From contig JAHYIZ010000019.1 in the NCBI GenBank assembly GCA_019429405.1, forward strand, positions 1 to 51,405: 51,405 nt of DNA, given 5' to 3'. The translations under genes and the position numbers were made by a program. The notes beneath the pieces were generated by a model. That model did no database searches and was not told where the DNA came from. It was given only the letters and a program-made list of their open reading frames with translations. Below, piece after piece: positions 32,710 to 40,315 of this stretch. Each line of letters begins with the position of its first letter. The first letter of the stretch is position 1. This DNA comes from Paracoccaceae bacterium. GTDB lineage: Bacteria > Pseudomonadota > Alphaproteobacteria > Rhodobacterales > Rhodobacteraceae.

Positions 32710-33822
32710 TCAACCTTCCTGCCCCGCCACGGCGTGCATTGCGCGGGAAATACCATCCCGCAACTCCTGTCCTGCCTGGTGGATCCGTGACATCGTCGTT
32801 TTGCTCGGCGCGAGGCGGACCCAATCCATCGGGGGAAGCCCCTCGGCGTTCAGATCGAACAGGGAGCCGCTCAGGCCGAATTCTTCGAACACCCCCCGGA
32901 TCTTCATGTCATGCGTCGGGTGCAGGCACGCGACTGGGGTAGCCCCGGCTGCAAGACCGAGCAGCAGGGCATGCAGTCGGTTGGAAAAAAGGACCGCGCA
33001 GTCGCCATAGGCCTGGGCGCGGAACGCCCAAAGACTCGTTGTCAGATCGACGAAGCTTACTGCCCCTCCGTGCCCAGCTTTCGCGTCCTCGAAGAGTCGA
33101 TGCATGAACGGCAGGTCCGTTGCAACTTGGGCGACGAATTTCACCGGGCTTTGCGGATGACGATCCAAGACCTGGCGGACGCCGAGGGCGATCAACTCCT
33201 CTGAGTAATGGGGTTCGTCCGCGCGAAAGGAAAATCCGATCACCGGGGGAACCTGAGCAATCTGCGGGGTGTCAAACTCCAGTCCAAAAGCCAAGTCGGG
33301 AAGGATCCCGTCCACCACGATCCCGGCGGAAGCGAGCTCGGCGCGGCTGCGTCGATCCCTGACGTAAACCCGCGAGGCAAGGGCCAGACGATGGCGGGCA
33401 AGTCGCCGGTAGCGTGCCCCCAGGGTTTCGTAACTTGATCCTATCGCAAGGAAGCGGACCCCGCAGAGCCACAGAAGCGCCAAGAACGCCGTGAAAAGCT
33501 CGTTGACGAGATACAGCTTGAGCGACTTCTCTTTGCTGTTACCCCCTGGAGTTAGAAACATGATCGGCCTGCCCCCTGCGAAACGAAGCCTGATCATCTG
33601 CAGAGCCAGCCCGAGCATCCCGCTTCGGATGATCGTGACCCGGTCACTCGTCTGAAGCCCTAGGTTGCGGACAAAAACGTCAGGGGCGAGCGACCGATCC
33701 ACCACAACGGGAGCCGTTTCGGCGGCAATGCTGATCAACTGTTGATTAATCAGCGCATCGCCGATGTTGTCGAATTTGGTCTTCAGAAAGAAGAATGCGC
33801 CGATTTTCGGGGTCTGATTCAT
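32710..33822 (-). CDS. polysaccharide pyruvyl transferase family protein
   Basis: This 370-residue enzyme belongs to the PS_pyruv_trans family (ExoV/CsaB/WcaK type), which adds ketal-linked pyruvate to sugars from phosphoenolpyruvate. Features are an N-terminal F-D-N-I-G-D-A-L-I, a central F-L-T-P-G-G-N-S and the C-terminal S-N-R-L-H-A-L-L-L-G-L-A-A-G, where R and H match the family's conserved pair. Pyruvate would give the polymer negative charge. It lies 15 bp downstream of the sulfotransferase gene. Confidence 0.85.
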   Translation of the reverse strand: MNQTPKIGAFFFLKTKFDNIGDALINQQLISIAAETAPVVVDRSLAPDVFVRNLGLQTSDRVTIIRSGMLGLALQMIRLRFAGGRPIMFLTPGGNSKEKSLKLYLVNELFTAFLALLWLCGVRFLAIGSSYETLGARYRRLARHRLALASRVYVRDRRSRAELASAGIVVDGILPDLAFGLEFDTPQIAQVPPVIGFSFRADEPHYSEELIALGVRQVLDRHPQSPVKFVAQVATDLPFMHRLFEDAKAGHGGAVSFVDLTTSLWAFRAQAYGDCAVLFSNRLHALLLGLAAGATPVACLHPTHDMKIRGVFEEFGLSGSLFDLNAEGLPPMDWVRLAPSKTTMSRIHQAGQELRDGISRAMHAVAGQEG

Positions 33823-33837
33823 GTCAAAAGGGTCTTT

Positions 33838-34518
33838 TCAAAATTCGTATCCCCAAATCTTGATATCTTCTGCGTAAACTTTTGCAACCAGATCGGAGGT
33901 TGCCTGATCGTAGGCACTTCGCCAACCCTTGCTTTGGCCATGGATTTCATGCGGCAAGGTGCTCGGGGGATTGCCTGCCAAATTCGCTGCGGCCAAGCGA
34001 TAGTCTTTTGAAAGATTTTCAAAGCGCCCAACAAAATCCATCTTAATCGTGCCATCAAACCCTTTGAGCCAATATATCTGGGGCTTCAGCATGCCTTTGC
34101 CGGCGAAGCGGGACATGAATTCGGCAAATGTCGTGGCCTCGGAAATTCCATGGTGCGCGAGATGCTTGGTGTCCCTGATGACATTTTGATACCAGGAATA
34201 TGCCCGTGACCATGGGTTCCTGACGATGGTAAATTTATAGTAAGATCTGAATTGTTCTGAGGTCACGGCCAGTTTATTCTCGGGGCGGGTATCGCGAAAT
34301 TGCCAGCGATATCTACGAATGAGCTCTCGCAAATTGTCAGGGGACAACAGCGCTTTTGGTGGGATCGGGCGCTCAATCAGGCGAGTTGGCCGATGATCCT
34401 GCCGCGTGCCTATTCCAGAATATGAATCATGATGCCCTAGAGCAGCCTCGATCGAGGTTCCGGCACATTTCGGGATGTGAATGAAAATGCATCTGTGCTT
34501 GTGCGAGATCATTGGCAT
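33838..34518 (-). CDS. sulfotransferase family protein
   Basis: This 226-residue protein has the PAPS 5'-phosphosulfate loop I-H-I-P-K-C-A-G-T-S-I-E at 13-24 and the 3'-phosphate motif V-R-N-P-W-S-R-A-Y-S-W-Y near 98-109. These are typical of Sulfotransfer_2 carbohydrate sulfotransferases. It would add sulfate to the exported polysaccharide. Its base composition is clearly more AT-rich than its neighbours (about 40-45% GC in the two 60-base lines I counted), suggesting recent acquisition. It overlaps the preceding glycosyltransferase stop by one base. Confidence 0.88.
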   Translation of the reverse strand: MPMISHKHRCIFIHIPKCAGTSIEAALGHHDSYSGIGTRQDHRPTRLIERPIPPKALLSPDNLRELIRRYRWQFRDTRPENKLAVTSEQFRSYYKFTIVRNPWSRAYSWYQNVIRDTKHLAHHGISEATTFAEFMSRFAGKGMLKPQIYWLKGFDGTIKMDFVGRFENLSKDYRLAAANLAGNPPSTLPHEIHGQSKGWRSAYDQATSDLVAKVYAEDIKIWGYEF

Positions 34519-35594
34519 TACCTTTGGCGAACTGAAATGATCCGGGCGTAGGTGGCGGCGACCTTGGGGAGGTCGAAATCCTGTGCCCGGCGGGTCAGTT
34601 GCTCGGGGTCTGACGGCTCGGCAAGGCTTTGCAGGATCGCCTGTGCCAGCGCCGCCGGGTCACCCACGGGCACAAGGGCGCCATAGGCGCCGCCATCGAG
34701 GATATCCTTGGGTCCACCGGGACAGCGGGTGGCTACCACGGGGGTGCCACAGGCGAGCGCTTCGACGATCACGTTGCCGAACCCCTCCCAATGTGAGGCC
34801 AGAACGAACAGCCGGGCCCCGGCGTAATACGGAAACGGGTTGGTCGCGTAGCCTGCCAGATGCACTCTCTCGCCCAGCCCGGCGGCCGCTATCTGCGCGC
34901 GCAGTTCGGTCTCCAGCGGCCCCTCGCCCAGGATGACAAGGTCTTCTTCAACCTCATCGGCGATCAGTGCGAAGGCGGCGATGAGATCGCGGTAGCCTTT
35001 CTGCGGCACCAACCGCCCCACCGAGATCAGGTAGGGCCGCCTGGTCGGCAGGGCGCGCGCCACCGGGTCAGACATGCGGCCCCGCACCCAGTCGAGCGCG
35101 ACCGGGTTGTGGATCACATGGGTGCGGTCACGGCGCGCGCCGTAGCGCACCAGCTGGTCTGCGATGTCTTGCGACACCCCGAAGCTGGCCGCCGTCAGAC
35201 GCGACAGCACCGCGATCAGCCACCAGCTCAGCTTCACACCGAGGTAGGTGTCGGGTTCGTAGGGATTATGATAGGAAATCACGGTGCGCCAGCGCGGCCG
35301 CAGCCCTTGGGCAAGGGTCGCGATGATCGGGCACAGGCCAAGACGGGCGAACACCGCATCTGCCCGCCACGCGATGAGCCGCGCCCGCAAGCTGCGAATC
35401 CGCGCGAGATAGCCGCGCGGAAGAACCGCCACCTCGATCGACGGATCAAGCAAGGCCCGGTTCGGCCCGGTGTCGCGGTCGACAACGAGCAAGACGGCGT
35501 GGCCACCTCGCGCCAGTTCCGAGGCGATCAGCGCTGTATTGCGCTCGGCCCCGCCACCTTCAAACGAGGTGATGTAGAATGCGATCCGGTCCAC
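34518..35594 (-). CDS. family 4 glycosyltransferase
   Basis: This 358-residue GT-B enzyme starts F-Y-I-T-S-F-E-G-G-G-A-E-R-N and has the donor-side S-V-G-R-L-V-P-Q-K-G-Y, I-L-G-E-G-P-L and the E-x7-E motif (S-H-W-E-G-F-G-N-V-I-V-E-A-L). The start is the GTG at 35594, only 2 bp after the flippase stop; the longer frame would run into that gene. It is part of the minus-strand operon from 36988 to 31623. Confidence 0.9.
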   Translation of the reverse strand: MDRIAFYITSFEGGGAERNTALIASELARGGHAVLLVVDRDTGPNRALLDPSIEVAVLPRGYLARIRSLRARLIAWRADAVFARLGLCPIIATLAQGLRPRWRTVISYHNPYEPDTYLGVKLSWWLIAVLSRLTAASFGVSQDIADQLVRYGARRDRTHVIHNPVALDWVRGRMSDPVARALPTRRPYLISVGRLVPQKGYRDLIAAFALIADEVEEDLVILGEGPLETELRAQIAAAGLGERVHLAGYATNPFPYYAGARLFVLASHWEGFGNVIVEALACGTPVVATRCPGGPKDILDGGAYGALVPVGDPAALAQAILQSLAEPSDPEQLTRRAQDFDLPKVAATYARIISVRQR

Positions 35595-35596
35595 GC

Positions 35597-36988
35597 TTAG
35601 CCTTCTAAAACTCTGAAGATACCGTATTTTTTCGTCACCAGCCCATAGCCTATCAATGCCAAGAAGGAGGCAACAACCCATCCGGCCAATCCGAACCCCC
35701 AAAAGCCCAGAAATATGCCGCCCCCGCCAGCAAGGCAGGCCGCGCCGATCACCGCGACCTCAGCGCCGAAAGCTCTGAACTGCATCCGACGCTTGGCGCG
35801 GCGCACGGCAAAGACCGCCTCGACCGCCGCACCGATCACCGCCGAAAGGGCCGCGCCATAAACCCCCATCATCGGGATCAGGATCGTTGCGCTGGCGATC
35901 AATGCAAGGATGGACGGGATCAGATTCCAGATCGGATCACTGGTTGTTTTGCGCAAGAGGAAGATCTGGTCGACCAGAAAACGGGTCCAGCCGCGCAGGA
36001 AGGCGGCGACCGCGACGAGCCTGAGGACCGTCGGCGCAACGGCCGCGTATTCGTCGCGCAGAAGGAGCGCCGAAATCTGCTCGGCCGACACGAGGATGAA
36101 GATCAGCATCGGCAGGGTGACCAGCATGATAGCGACATTCTTCTGATAGAGGACCCGCTGGGCCCCGCTGTCGCCCTCTGCCTCATAGGCGGCGACCAGC
36201 TTGGGGAAGCCGCCAACATTGATGATGTTGAACAGAATGTCGATTGCGGGGCGCGCCAACTGGTAACTGACCGCATAGACCCCGAGCATCGCCGGGCCGG
36301 CAATTTTCGCCAGAAGCACCCTGTCGAGGACCAAGGTCGTCCCGGCGAGAAAGAACGAGGCGAGCAGCGGCAGTGCGTATTTCGTCAGCTCTTGCAGCAA
36401 CGCGCGGTCCAGCTTGCTCGCCCGGTCCTCGTCCAGCATTCGCCACAGCAGCCAGGCCGCGGCGACGAGCGTGAGGCCTTGCGTGCCGATCAGCAAAAGC
36501 CCGTAGTCAGGTGCGATCCAATGGGTCAGGGCCAGGGCCAGCCCGAAGCCAAGGATGGACCGCCCGGATTCAATTGTCACATAGGCCCTGCGCTGCCCGC
36601 GCACCCGCAGGAACTGAAGCCCCTGATAAAGAATGAAATTGGCAACCACATAGAGTGACAAAAGCGCGGCCCACTTGGGCCCCAGGTCCGCGTCGAACAT
36701 CGCATAGCCGAACGCGAGCAGGATCGACAGCAGGATGCCGGGGATCATGAGCACAAGCACGAACCGCTCCAATGCCTGCCCGCGTTTCTGATAGGAAAAA
36801 TGCAGCCGCGTGTATCCGGCCCTGATCCAACGCACGAACACAGTATCGAGATATTCGCCAAAGATGATGACGAGGGAATAGAGCCCGACTTCGGTCGGCG
36901 TGAGAATCCGGGCGAAGACAATGATGATGATAGCTGAGATCGTGCGTGGAATGATCAGGGAAGGCGCGTAGTAAAAATAGCTTTTCAT
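35597..36988 (-). CDS. Wzx-like polysaccharide flippase
   Basis: This 463-residue protein of the MOP superfamily has about twelve to fourteen hydrophobic helices. The N-terminus (Y-Y-A-P-S-L-I-I-P-R-T-I then F-A-R-I-L-T-P-T-E-V-G-L-Y-S) is the typical flippase signature. It would flip lipid-linked repeat units to the periplasm for the Wzy-like polymerase. The start at 36988 has AGGAAAGG nearby. It is the first gene of the five-gene minus-strand operon and is divergent from the GTA spike genes. Confidence 0.9.
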   Translation of the reverse strand: MKSYFYYAPSLIIPRTISAIIIIVFARILTPTEVGLYSLVIIFGEYLDTVFVRWIRAGYTRLHFSYQKRGQALERFVLVLMIPGILLSILLAFGYAMFDADLGPKWAALLSLYVVANFILYQGLQFLRVRGQRRAYVTIESGRSILGFGLALALTHWIAPDYGLLLIGTQGLTLVAAAWLLWRMLDEDRASKLDRALLQELTKYALPLLASFFLAGTTLVLDRVLLAKIAGPAMLGVYAVSYQLARPAIDILFNIINVGGFPKLVAAYEAEGDSGAQRVLYQKNVAIMLVTLPMLIFILVSAEQISALLLRDEYAAVAPTVLRLVAVAAFLRGWTRFLVDQIFLLRKTTSDPIWNLIPSILALIASATILIPMMGVYGAALSAVIGAAVEAVFAVRRAKRRMQFRAFGAEVAVIGAACLAGGGGIFLGFWGFGLAGWVVASFLALIGYGLVTKKYGIFRVLEG

Positions 36989-37292
36989 GGGCCTTTCCTC
37001 TGGGCGCTCGTTTTGGAAAGTCCCCTGGCCTGCGGGCGTGAATAAACCAATCTCTCGGTGGCACAACCTGAAGGCGAAGTCAAATTTGCATCGACACCCG
37101 CACCTTTTGGCATTGCACGCAGGTCTTGCCGATATCCAACATGGTGCCAGTCATTGGCATCGGGGAGCAGAGTTCCGGGGCGGCATCGAGTGCAACTTCG
37201 TTCACCTGACAGGGCCCGCGCGCACCGCTTTTCCGACGTTAACCACTTGGTCCCAGGGTGCGCGGCCAACACCCGCAGGAACAGGAGCTGCC
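36989..37292. promoter_or_regulatory. divergent region between flippase and GTA spike genes
   Basis: These 304 bases must hold promoters for the polysaccharide operon (minus) and the spike genes (plus). I do not see a gene or a consensus operator; no -10/-35 pair stands out on either strand. Confidence 0.4.
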
Positions 37293-37559
37293 ATGACCAA
37301 CCCCTTCAAACGTGCCCCGTCGCTTTCAGACCCTGCGCGCAATATTGTGCCGGTGACGCCGGACGACAACACGGACCTCGCCGACATCGCGGTCGCCCTT
37401 TATGTCGAGACCGGAGGCACGCTTGCGATCCACACGCTCGGCGGTGCGCTGCGCACGATCAAGGTGGCCGATTTCTCGATTCTGCCGGTGGGCGTGCGAC
37501 GTGTCCTTGCCGCCGGCACCACGGCGACCGGCATCCACGCGATGACGGTGATGGAATGA
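37293..37559 (+). CDS. ghsA: GTA head spike base protein (rcc01079/GhsA-like)
   Basis: This 88-residue protein matches the spike base family typified by R. capsulatus rcc01079. It has an N-terminal N-P-F then P-x-L-x-x-P-A-R, I/V-V-P-V-T-P-D-D-N-T-D-L, A-L-Y-V-E-T-G-G and L-P-V-G-V-x-R-V-L-A-x-G-T-T-A-T-G-I-H-A. In RcGTA this protein attaches the spike fibre to the capsid. The ATG at 37293 has AGGAG 7 bases away and is preferred to the longer frame. The stop overlaps the fibre gene (ATGA). Confidence 0.88.
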   Translation: MTNPFKRAPSLSDPARNIVPVTPDDNTDLADIAVALYVETGGTLAIHTLGGALRTIKVADFSILPVGVRRVLAAGTTATGIHAMTVME

Positions 37560-38470
37560 TCGGCATTGGTATTGGCGTTTGCGCCACAGCCATCCGTCAG
37601 CGCCGCCGCGACGCACTGGTCCTTTTGGGGCCCGCAGGCCCTGGCGCAAACATAACCTACAGCCGCGCCTCGGTGGCGACCCGGATTTCGGCCTCGGGCA
37701 CCATCGAGCTTCTTGGCCCCGATACCCTGAGGCGCGACTGGGGCCCCACCGGGACCGGTCCAGACGGCTGGTTGTTCGAGCCTGCCGCGACAAACCTGGT
37801 GCCCGACTCGGCGGCCACAGTTGCAACCTTGGGCGCAAATTTCGCGACGTTGACGAATCTTTCGCTCGCCGCGATAGGGATATTTCCCGGTGTGCTCGTT
37901 GCGTCCAATGGTTTTGAATACGGGCGCGCAAACTCTAGCCCCGTCGCGGTGACCTCTGGCACCACCTACAGCGTGAGCGTCTGGTATCGCCCGGACAGCT
38001 CGCCCAAAGCCCGGATCACCATCCGCGATGACGTTTCGGGGTCACAGTCCGTGTTTGGCGGCCCGCTTGGAAGCTTCACCCAGATCAGCGGCGCGCTTGG
38101 CCCGATTGCGCAATCCGGGTTGGTGACATTCCCGGACGGAAGCCGCCGCATCGACATGACCTTTACGCCGAACGCGACGGGCAACATTCGCTTTGGCTGG
38201 GGGCCTTATAGCTCTGTCGCAGGCGAGGCGACGGTGTTGCTCGGGATGCAGGCCACCGTTGGGACCACCGCCAGTTCCTATGTGGAAACGACGTCCACTG
38301 CCGCAACCCGTGCTGCTGATGTGGCGGGCGTAAAGGGGATTTCGGGCGTGCATGACGTTGTGGTGACCTACGCCGACGGCAGCATCGACACCCATGTCGG
38401 CGTCGCGGTTTCCGACGGCTATTGGCCCGCGTTCAGTCAGAACCGCATCGTGTCGGTTTCGTTGCGCTGA
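37556..38470 (+). CDS. ghsB: GTA head spike fibre protein (GhsB-like)
   Basis: This 304-residue protein follows the spike base gene with a 4-bp overlap, the order of ghsA-ghsB. It starts I-G-I-G-I-G-V, contains the Y-S-R-A-S-V-A-T segment and F-E-P-A-A-T-N-L-V seen in phage-type tail and head fibre proteins, and then a beta-sandwich of carbohydrate-binding-module type (about 90-250). In R. capsulatus the head spikes promote binding to the capsular polysaccharide of recipient cells. The main GTA structural cluster is not in this window. Confidence 0.8.
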   Translation: MIGIGIGVCATAIRQRRRDALVLLGPAGPGANITYSRASVATRISASGTIELLGPDTLRRDWGPTGTGPDGWLFEPAATNLVPDSAATVATLGANFATLTNLSLAAIGIFPGVLVASNGFEYGRANSSPVAVTSGTTYSVSVWYRPDSSPKARITIRDDVSGSQSVFGGPLGSFTQISGALGPIAQSGLVTFPDGSRRIDMTFTPNATGNIRFGWGPYSSVAGEATVLLGMQATVGTTASSYVETTSTAATRAADVAGVKGISGVHDVVVTYADGSIDTHVGVAVSDGYWPAFSQNRIVSVSLR

Positions 38471-38515
38471 GGCCGGGCGAAGGGCCGCTCAGCTGCGGCG
38501 GCCTTTCGCGCCGGG

Positions 38516-38995
38516 TCAGGGCCTTGCCGCCGAGATTTCGGACCGCAGACGGCCTACGAGCCGGTCAAGGTTCGGCCCTTGCAGCTTCGACATCGGCACA
38601 ATTTCCGGTTCGGCCAACAGGTCTCTCAGATCCTTGGCGGTTTCAATCACATGCACGCCGGGGATGCGCCTGAGCTGGGCGACCGTCGCGACCTGATGGT
38701 CGTTTCGGTGTTCGCCGAGCGCATGACGCCGCGCCATCACCACAACCGGCTTGCCGTGTTGCTGGCCCGAAAGCATGGTGCCGATGCCGGCATGCCCGAC
38801 CACTACCCGCGCCATCTGGAAACGCTCGGTGAACTCCTCAGGCGCCATACGGGCCACATGTGCAAAATTGCGCGGCTGGTAGGCCCCGTTTCCGATCTGG
38901 GCAAAAACCTCTTCGCCCAGATCCGGCGCGACCTCGTCCATCGCTGCCACCAGGCGATCAAAGGGAAGTTGGGTGCCGACCGTCAGGAAAATCAC
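38516..38995 (-). CDS. PssE/Alg13-like glycosyltransferase subunit
   Basis: This 159-residue C-terminal-half GT28-type protein has F-L-T-V-G-T-Q-L-P-F-D-R-L at the start and V-G-H-A-G-I-G-T-M-L in the nucleotide-sugar site. It pairs with the Alg14-like membrane anchor encoded just upstream, as Alg13 pairs with Alg14 or PssE with PssD. The start is the GTG at 38995, overlapping the PssD-like stop (GTGA). It converges with the spike fibre gene, 45 bp apart. Confidence 0.85.
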   Translation of the reverse strand: MIFLTVGTQLPFDRLVAAMDEVAPDLGEEVFAQIGNGAYQPRNFAHVARMAPEEFTERFQMARVVVGHAGIGTMLSGQQHGKPVVVMARRHALGEHRNDHQVATVAQLRRIPGVHVIETAKDLRDLLAEPEIVPMSKLQGPNLDRLVGRLRSEISAARP

Positions 38996-39477
38996 AATAC
39001 GCTCCCGGCAAACTGCACCCGCGCACCATCGGCGAGACTCTCCCACTGGGTCAGGGTCAGCGTGGCGAACTGACTGGCCAGACGCCCGCTCAGCGACAGC
39101 CTTTCGGCATTGGCGATGCTGTCAACCCAAATCGTCCGAGCCCCGATAATTCGCCCCCAGAACAGGCAGAGCAAGCCCGGCGCCGCCCCGGTCGAAATGA
39201 CCACATCGGGGCGCAGGCGCCACACCAGCCGCCCGGTCTCAAGGGCCCCGGCAAGTAGGCGCAAGGGCTCGGTCTGGCTGTAGTCCTTGATCGCGTGGCG
39301 CGCTTGAATGTCGGCCTCCTCTGCCAACCGGATGTCGGTGGTCGCATAATCGACCCGGCGAGCCCCGTCAAACGCGGCGGCGATCTGCATCATCTCCGAC
39401 CAGTGCCCGCCGCCAGAGGCCACCGCAAGCACATGGATGCCGTCGCGTGAATGGCCGGTCCGATCCCTCTTAGCCAT
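38992..39477 (-). CDS. PssD/Alg14-like glycosyltransferase subunit
   Basis: This 161-residue Alg14-type protein recruits the catalytic Alg13/PssE-like partner to the membrane. It has the A-S-G-G-G-H-W-x-E-M motif near residues 19-28, V-I-S-T-G-A-A-P-G and W-V-D-S-I-A-N-A. The ATG at 39477 is chosen because the motif lies at the usual distance; its ribosome binding site is weak and it overlaps the upstream small frame by 8 bp, suggesting coupling. Confidence 0.85.
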   Translation of the reverse strand: MAKRDRTGHSRDGIHVLAVASGGGHWSEMMQIAAAFDGARRVDYATTDIRLAEEADIQARHAIKDYSQTEPLRLLAGALETGRLVWRLRPDVVISTGAAPGLLCLFWGRIIGARTIWVDSIANAERLSLSGRLASQFATLTLTQWESLADGARVQFAGSVL

Positions 39478-39775
39478 TGCCGAAAAAGCCCCTTGTGAAC
39501 ATATCGTCGGCCACATCCGCGATGTCATCAGTGATCCGGCTGGCGCCAATGAGATCGGGGTCGCCATCTTCGGCGTCGGGGGGCCCCACGGCCACCATTG
39601 GGTTCGATGAATCCGACCTTACCCCTACCGCGGAACCCAGTGCGCGCGTTGGCAGCACCACCAGCAGATGCACAGCGACCACCTGGCCTGCAAAAATGTC
39701 CACCTCGACCACCAGTCCGCGCAAACCTCTTGTGCCAAATACCAGGGCCTCATCCGGTCGAAAATAGACCTTCAT
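39470..39775 (-). CDS. hypothetical protein upstream of pssDE
   Basis: This 101-residue frame starts M-K-V-Y-F-R-P-D-E-A-L-V-F-G and ends 7 bp inside the PssD-like gene. Codon use looks coding in the first third (alternating hydrophobic strand-like residues) and the second half is acidic. I do not recognise a family. The overlap with the downstream gene supports translation, but the Shine-Dalgarno signal is weak. Confidence 0.45.
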   Translation of the reverse strand: MKVYFRPDEALVFGTRGLRGLVVEVDIFAGQVVAVHLLVVLPTRALGSAVGVRSDSSNPMVAVGPPDAEDGDPDLIGASRITDDIADVADDMFTRGFFGNG

Positions 39776-40094
39776 CAGCTGGTGCCGCTGGAATACGCAC
39801 CGTTCGACAGTGCCCCCGCCTTACACGAGCAGATGCGATTCGGCAAAAATCATGACGTTTCGGTAGCCGGCCAGGCGCGACCATTCGCCGCCGAGAAGCT
39901 CCCGTTGCGCTTCGGACCAAGGTCAGCGGGCCGGCGCGCGCGTATTCGGACGGGGCGATGCCGGTGCCCCTAGCCCTTGCTTCGGGGTGTAGACAAATCA
40001 GGGCGGGATGCCCACTATCTGCCTATGCGCGCCAAACGCCCCAAGGGCCACGCTTGCGGGATGGCAGGCAAATTCATGATTTTATTGGGATTTT
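39776..40094. other. intergenic region left of the island, possible gene fragment
   Basis: These 319 bases hold no intact gene. On the minus strand, about 39920-39825, a frame of about 33 codons reads like a protein C-terminus (S-E-A-Q-R-E-L-L-G-G-E-W then N-V-M-I-F-A-E-S-H-L-L-V-stop) but is preceded by an in-frame stop. It may be a gene remnant. The region is the former downstream flank of tRNA-Asn. Confidence 0.35.
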
Positions 40095-40139
40095 TGGCTC
40101 CGGCGGTAGGGATCGAACCTACGACCAATTGATTAACAG
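40095..40139 (-). other. attachment site: 3' half of tRNA-Asn (attL)
   Basis: On the minus strand these 45 bases read from the anticodon loop (CTGTTAA, anticodon GTT) through the 3' anticodon strand, the variable loop, the complete T-arm (GTAGG-TTCGATC-CCTAC) and the acceptor 3' strand to CCA. The 5' half is missing: the bases before the loop (TATAA instead of the ATTGA needed to pair with TCAAT) do not continue a tRNA. This is what a tyrosine integrase leaves at one end after recombining in the anticodon loop of a tRNA gene. Confidence 0.9.
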
Positions 40140-40256
40140 TTATAGAAATCCGGTTTCAGGAGCTTTCACGCGGTTTCACCCTCTTTCAATAACGCACTGT
40201 TTTCGTTTTCATAATAGTAATTTCTGCCGGACTACCTATCTTGTGGTTTCAATGAT

Positions 40257-40298
40257 CGGTGGCGACTCGGTGGCGATTCCGCCATCAAGTCGCCACCG
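40257..40298. repeat. three CGGTGGCGA(C/T) copies before the integrase gene
   Basis: CGGTGGCGAC at 40257-40266, CGGTGGCGAT at 40268-40277 (direct, 11 bp apart, one helical turn) and a reversed CGGTGGCGAC at 40298-40289 form a direct plus inverted set. A nested TGGCG-ATTC-CGCCA palindrome lies at 40271-40284. The set is 18 bp before the integrase ATG. Possible roles are integrase arm-type sites or an operator. Confidence 0.6.
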
Positions 40299-40315
40299 GG
40301 AGCCCGGAGACCGCC

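Noticed and set aside
31599..32942. 447-codon + strand frame
   Set aside because: Antisense to the glycosyltransferase with conserved GT4 motifs; His/Arg-rich, no signature.
40095..40175. Complete tRNA-Asn gene
   Set aside because: The 5' acceptor, D-arm and 5' anticodon strand are absent; only the 3' half is present.
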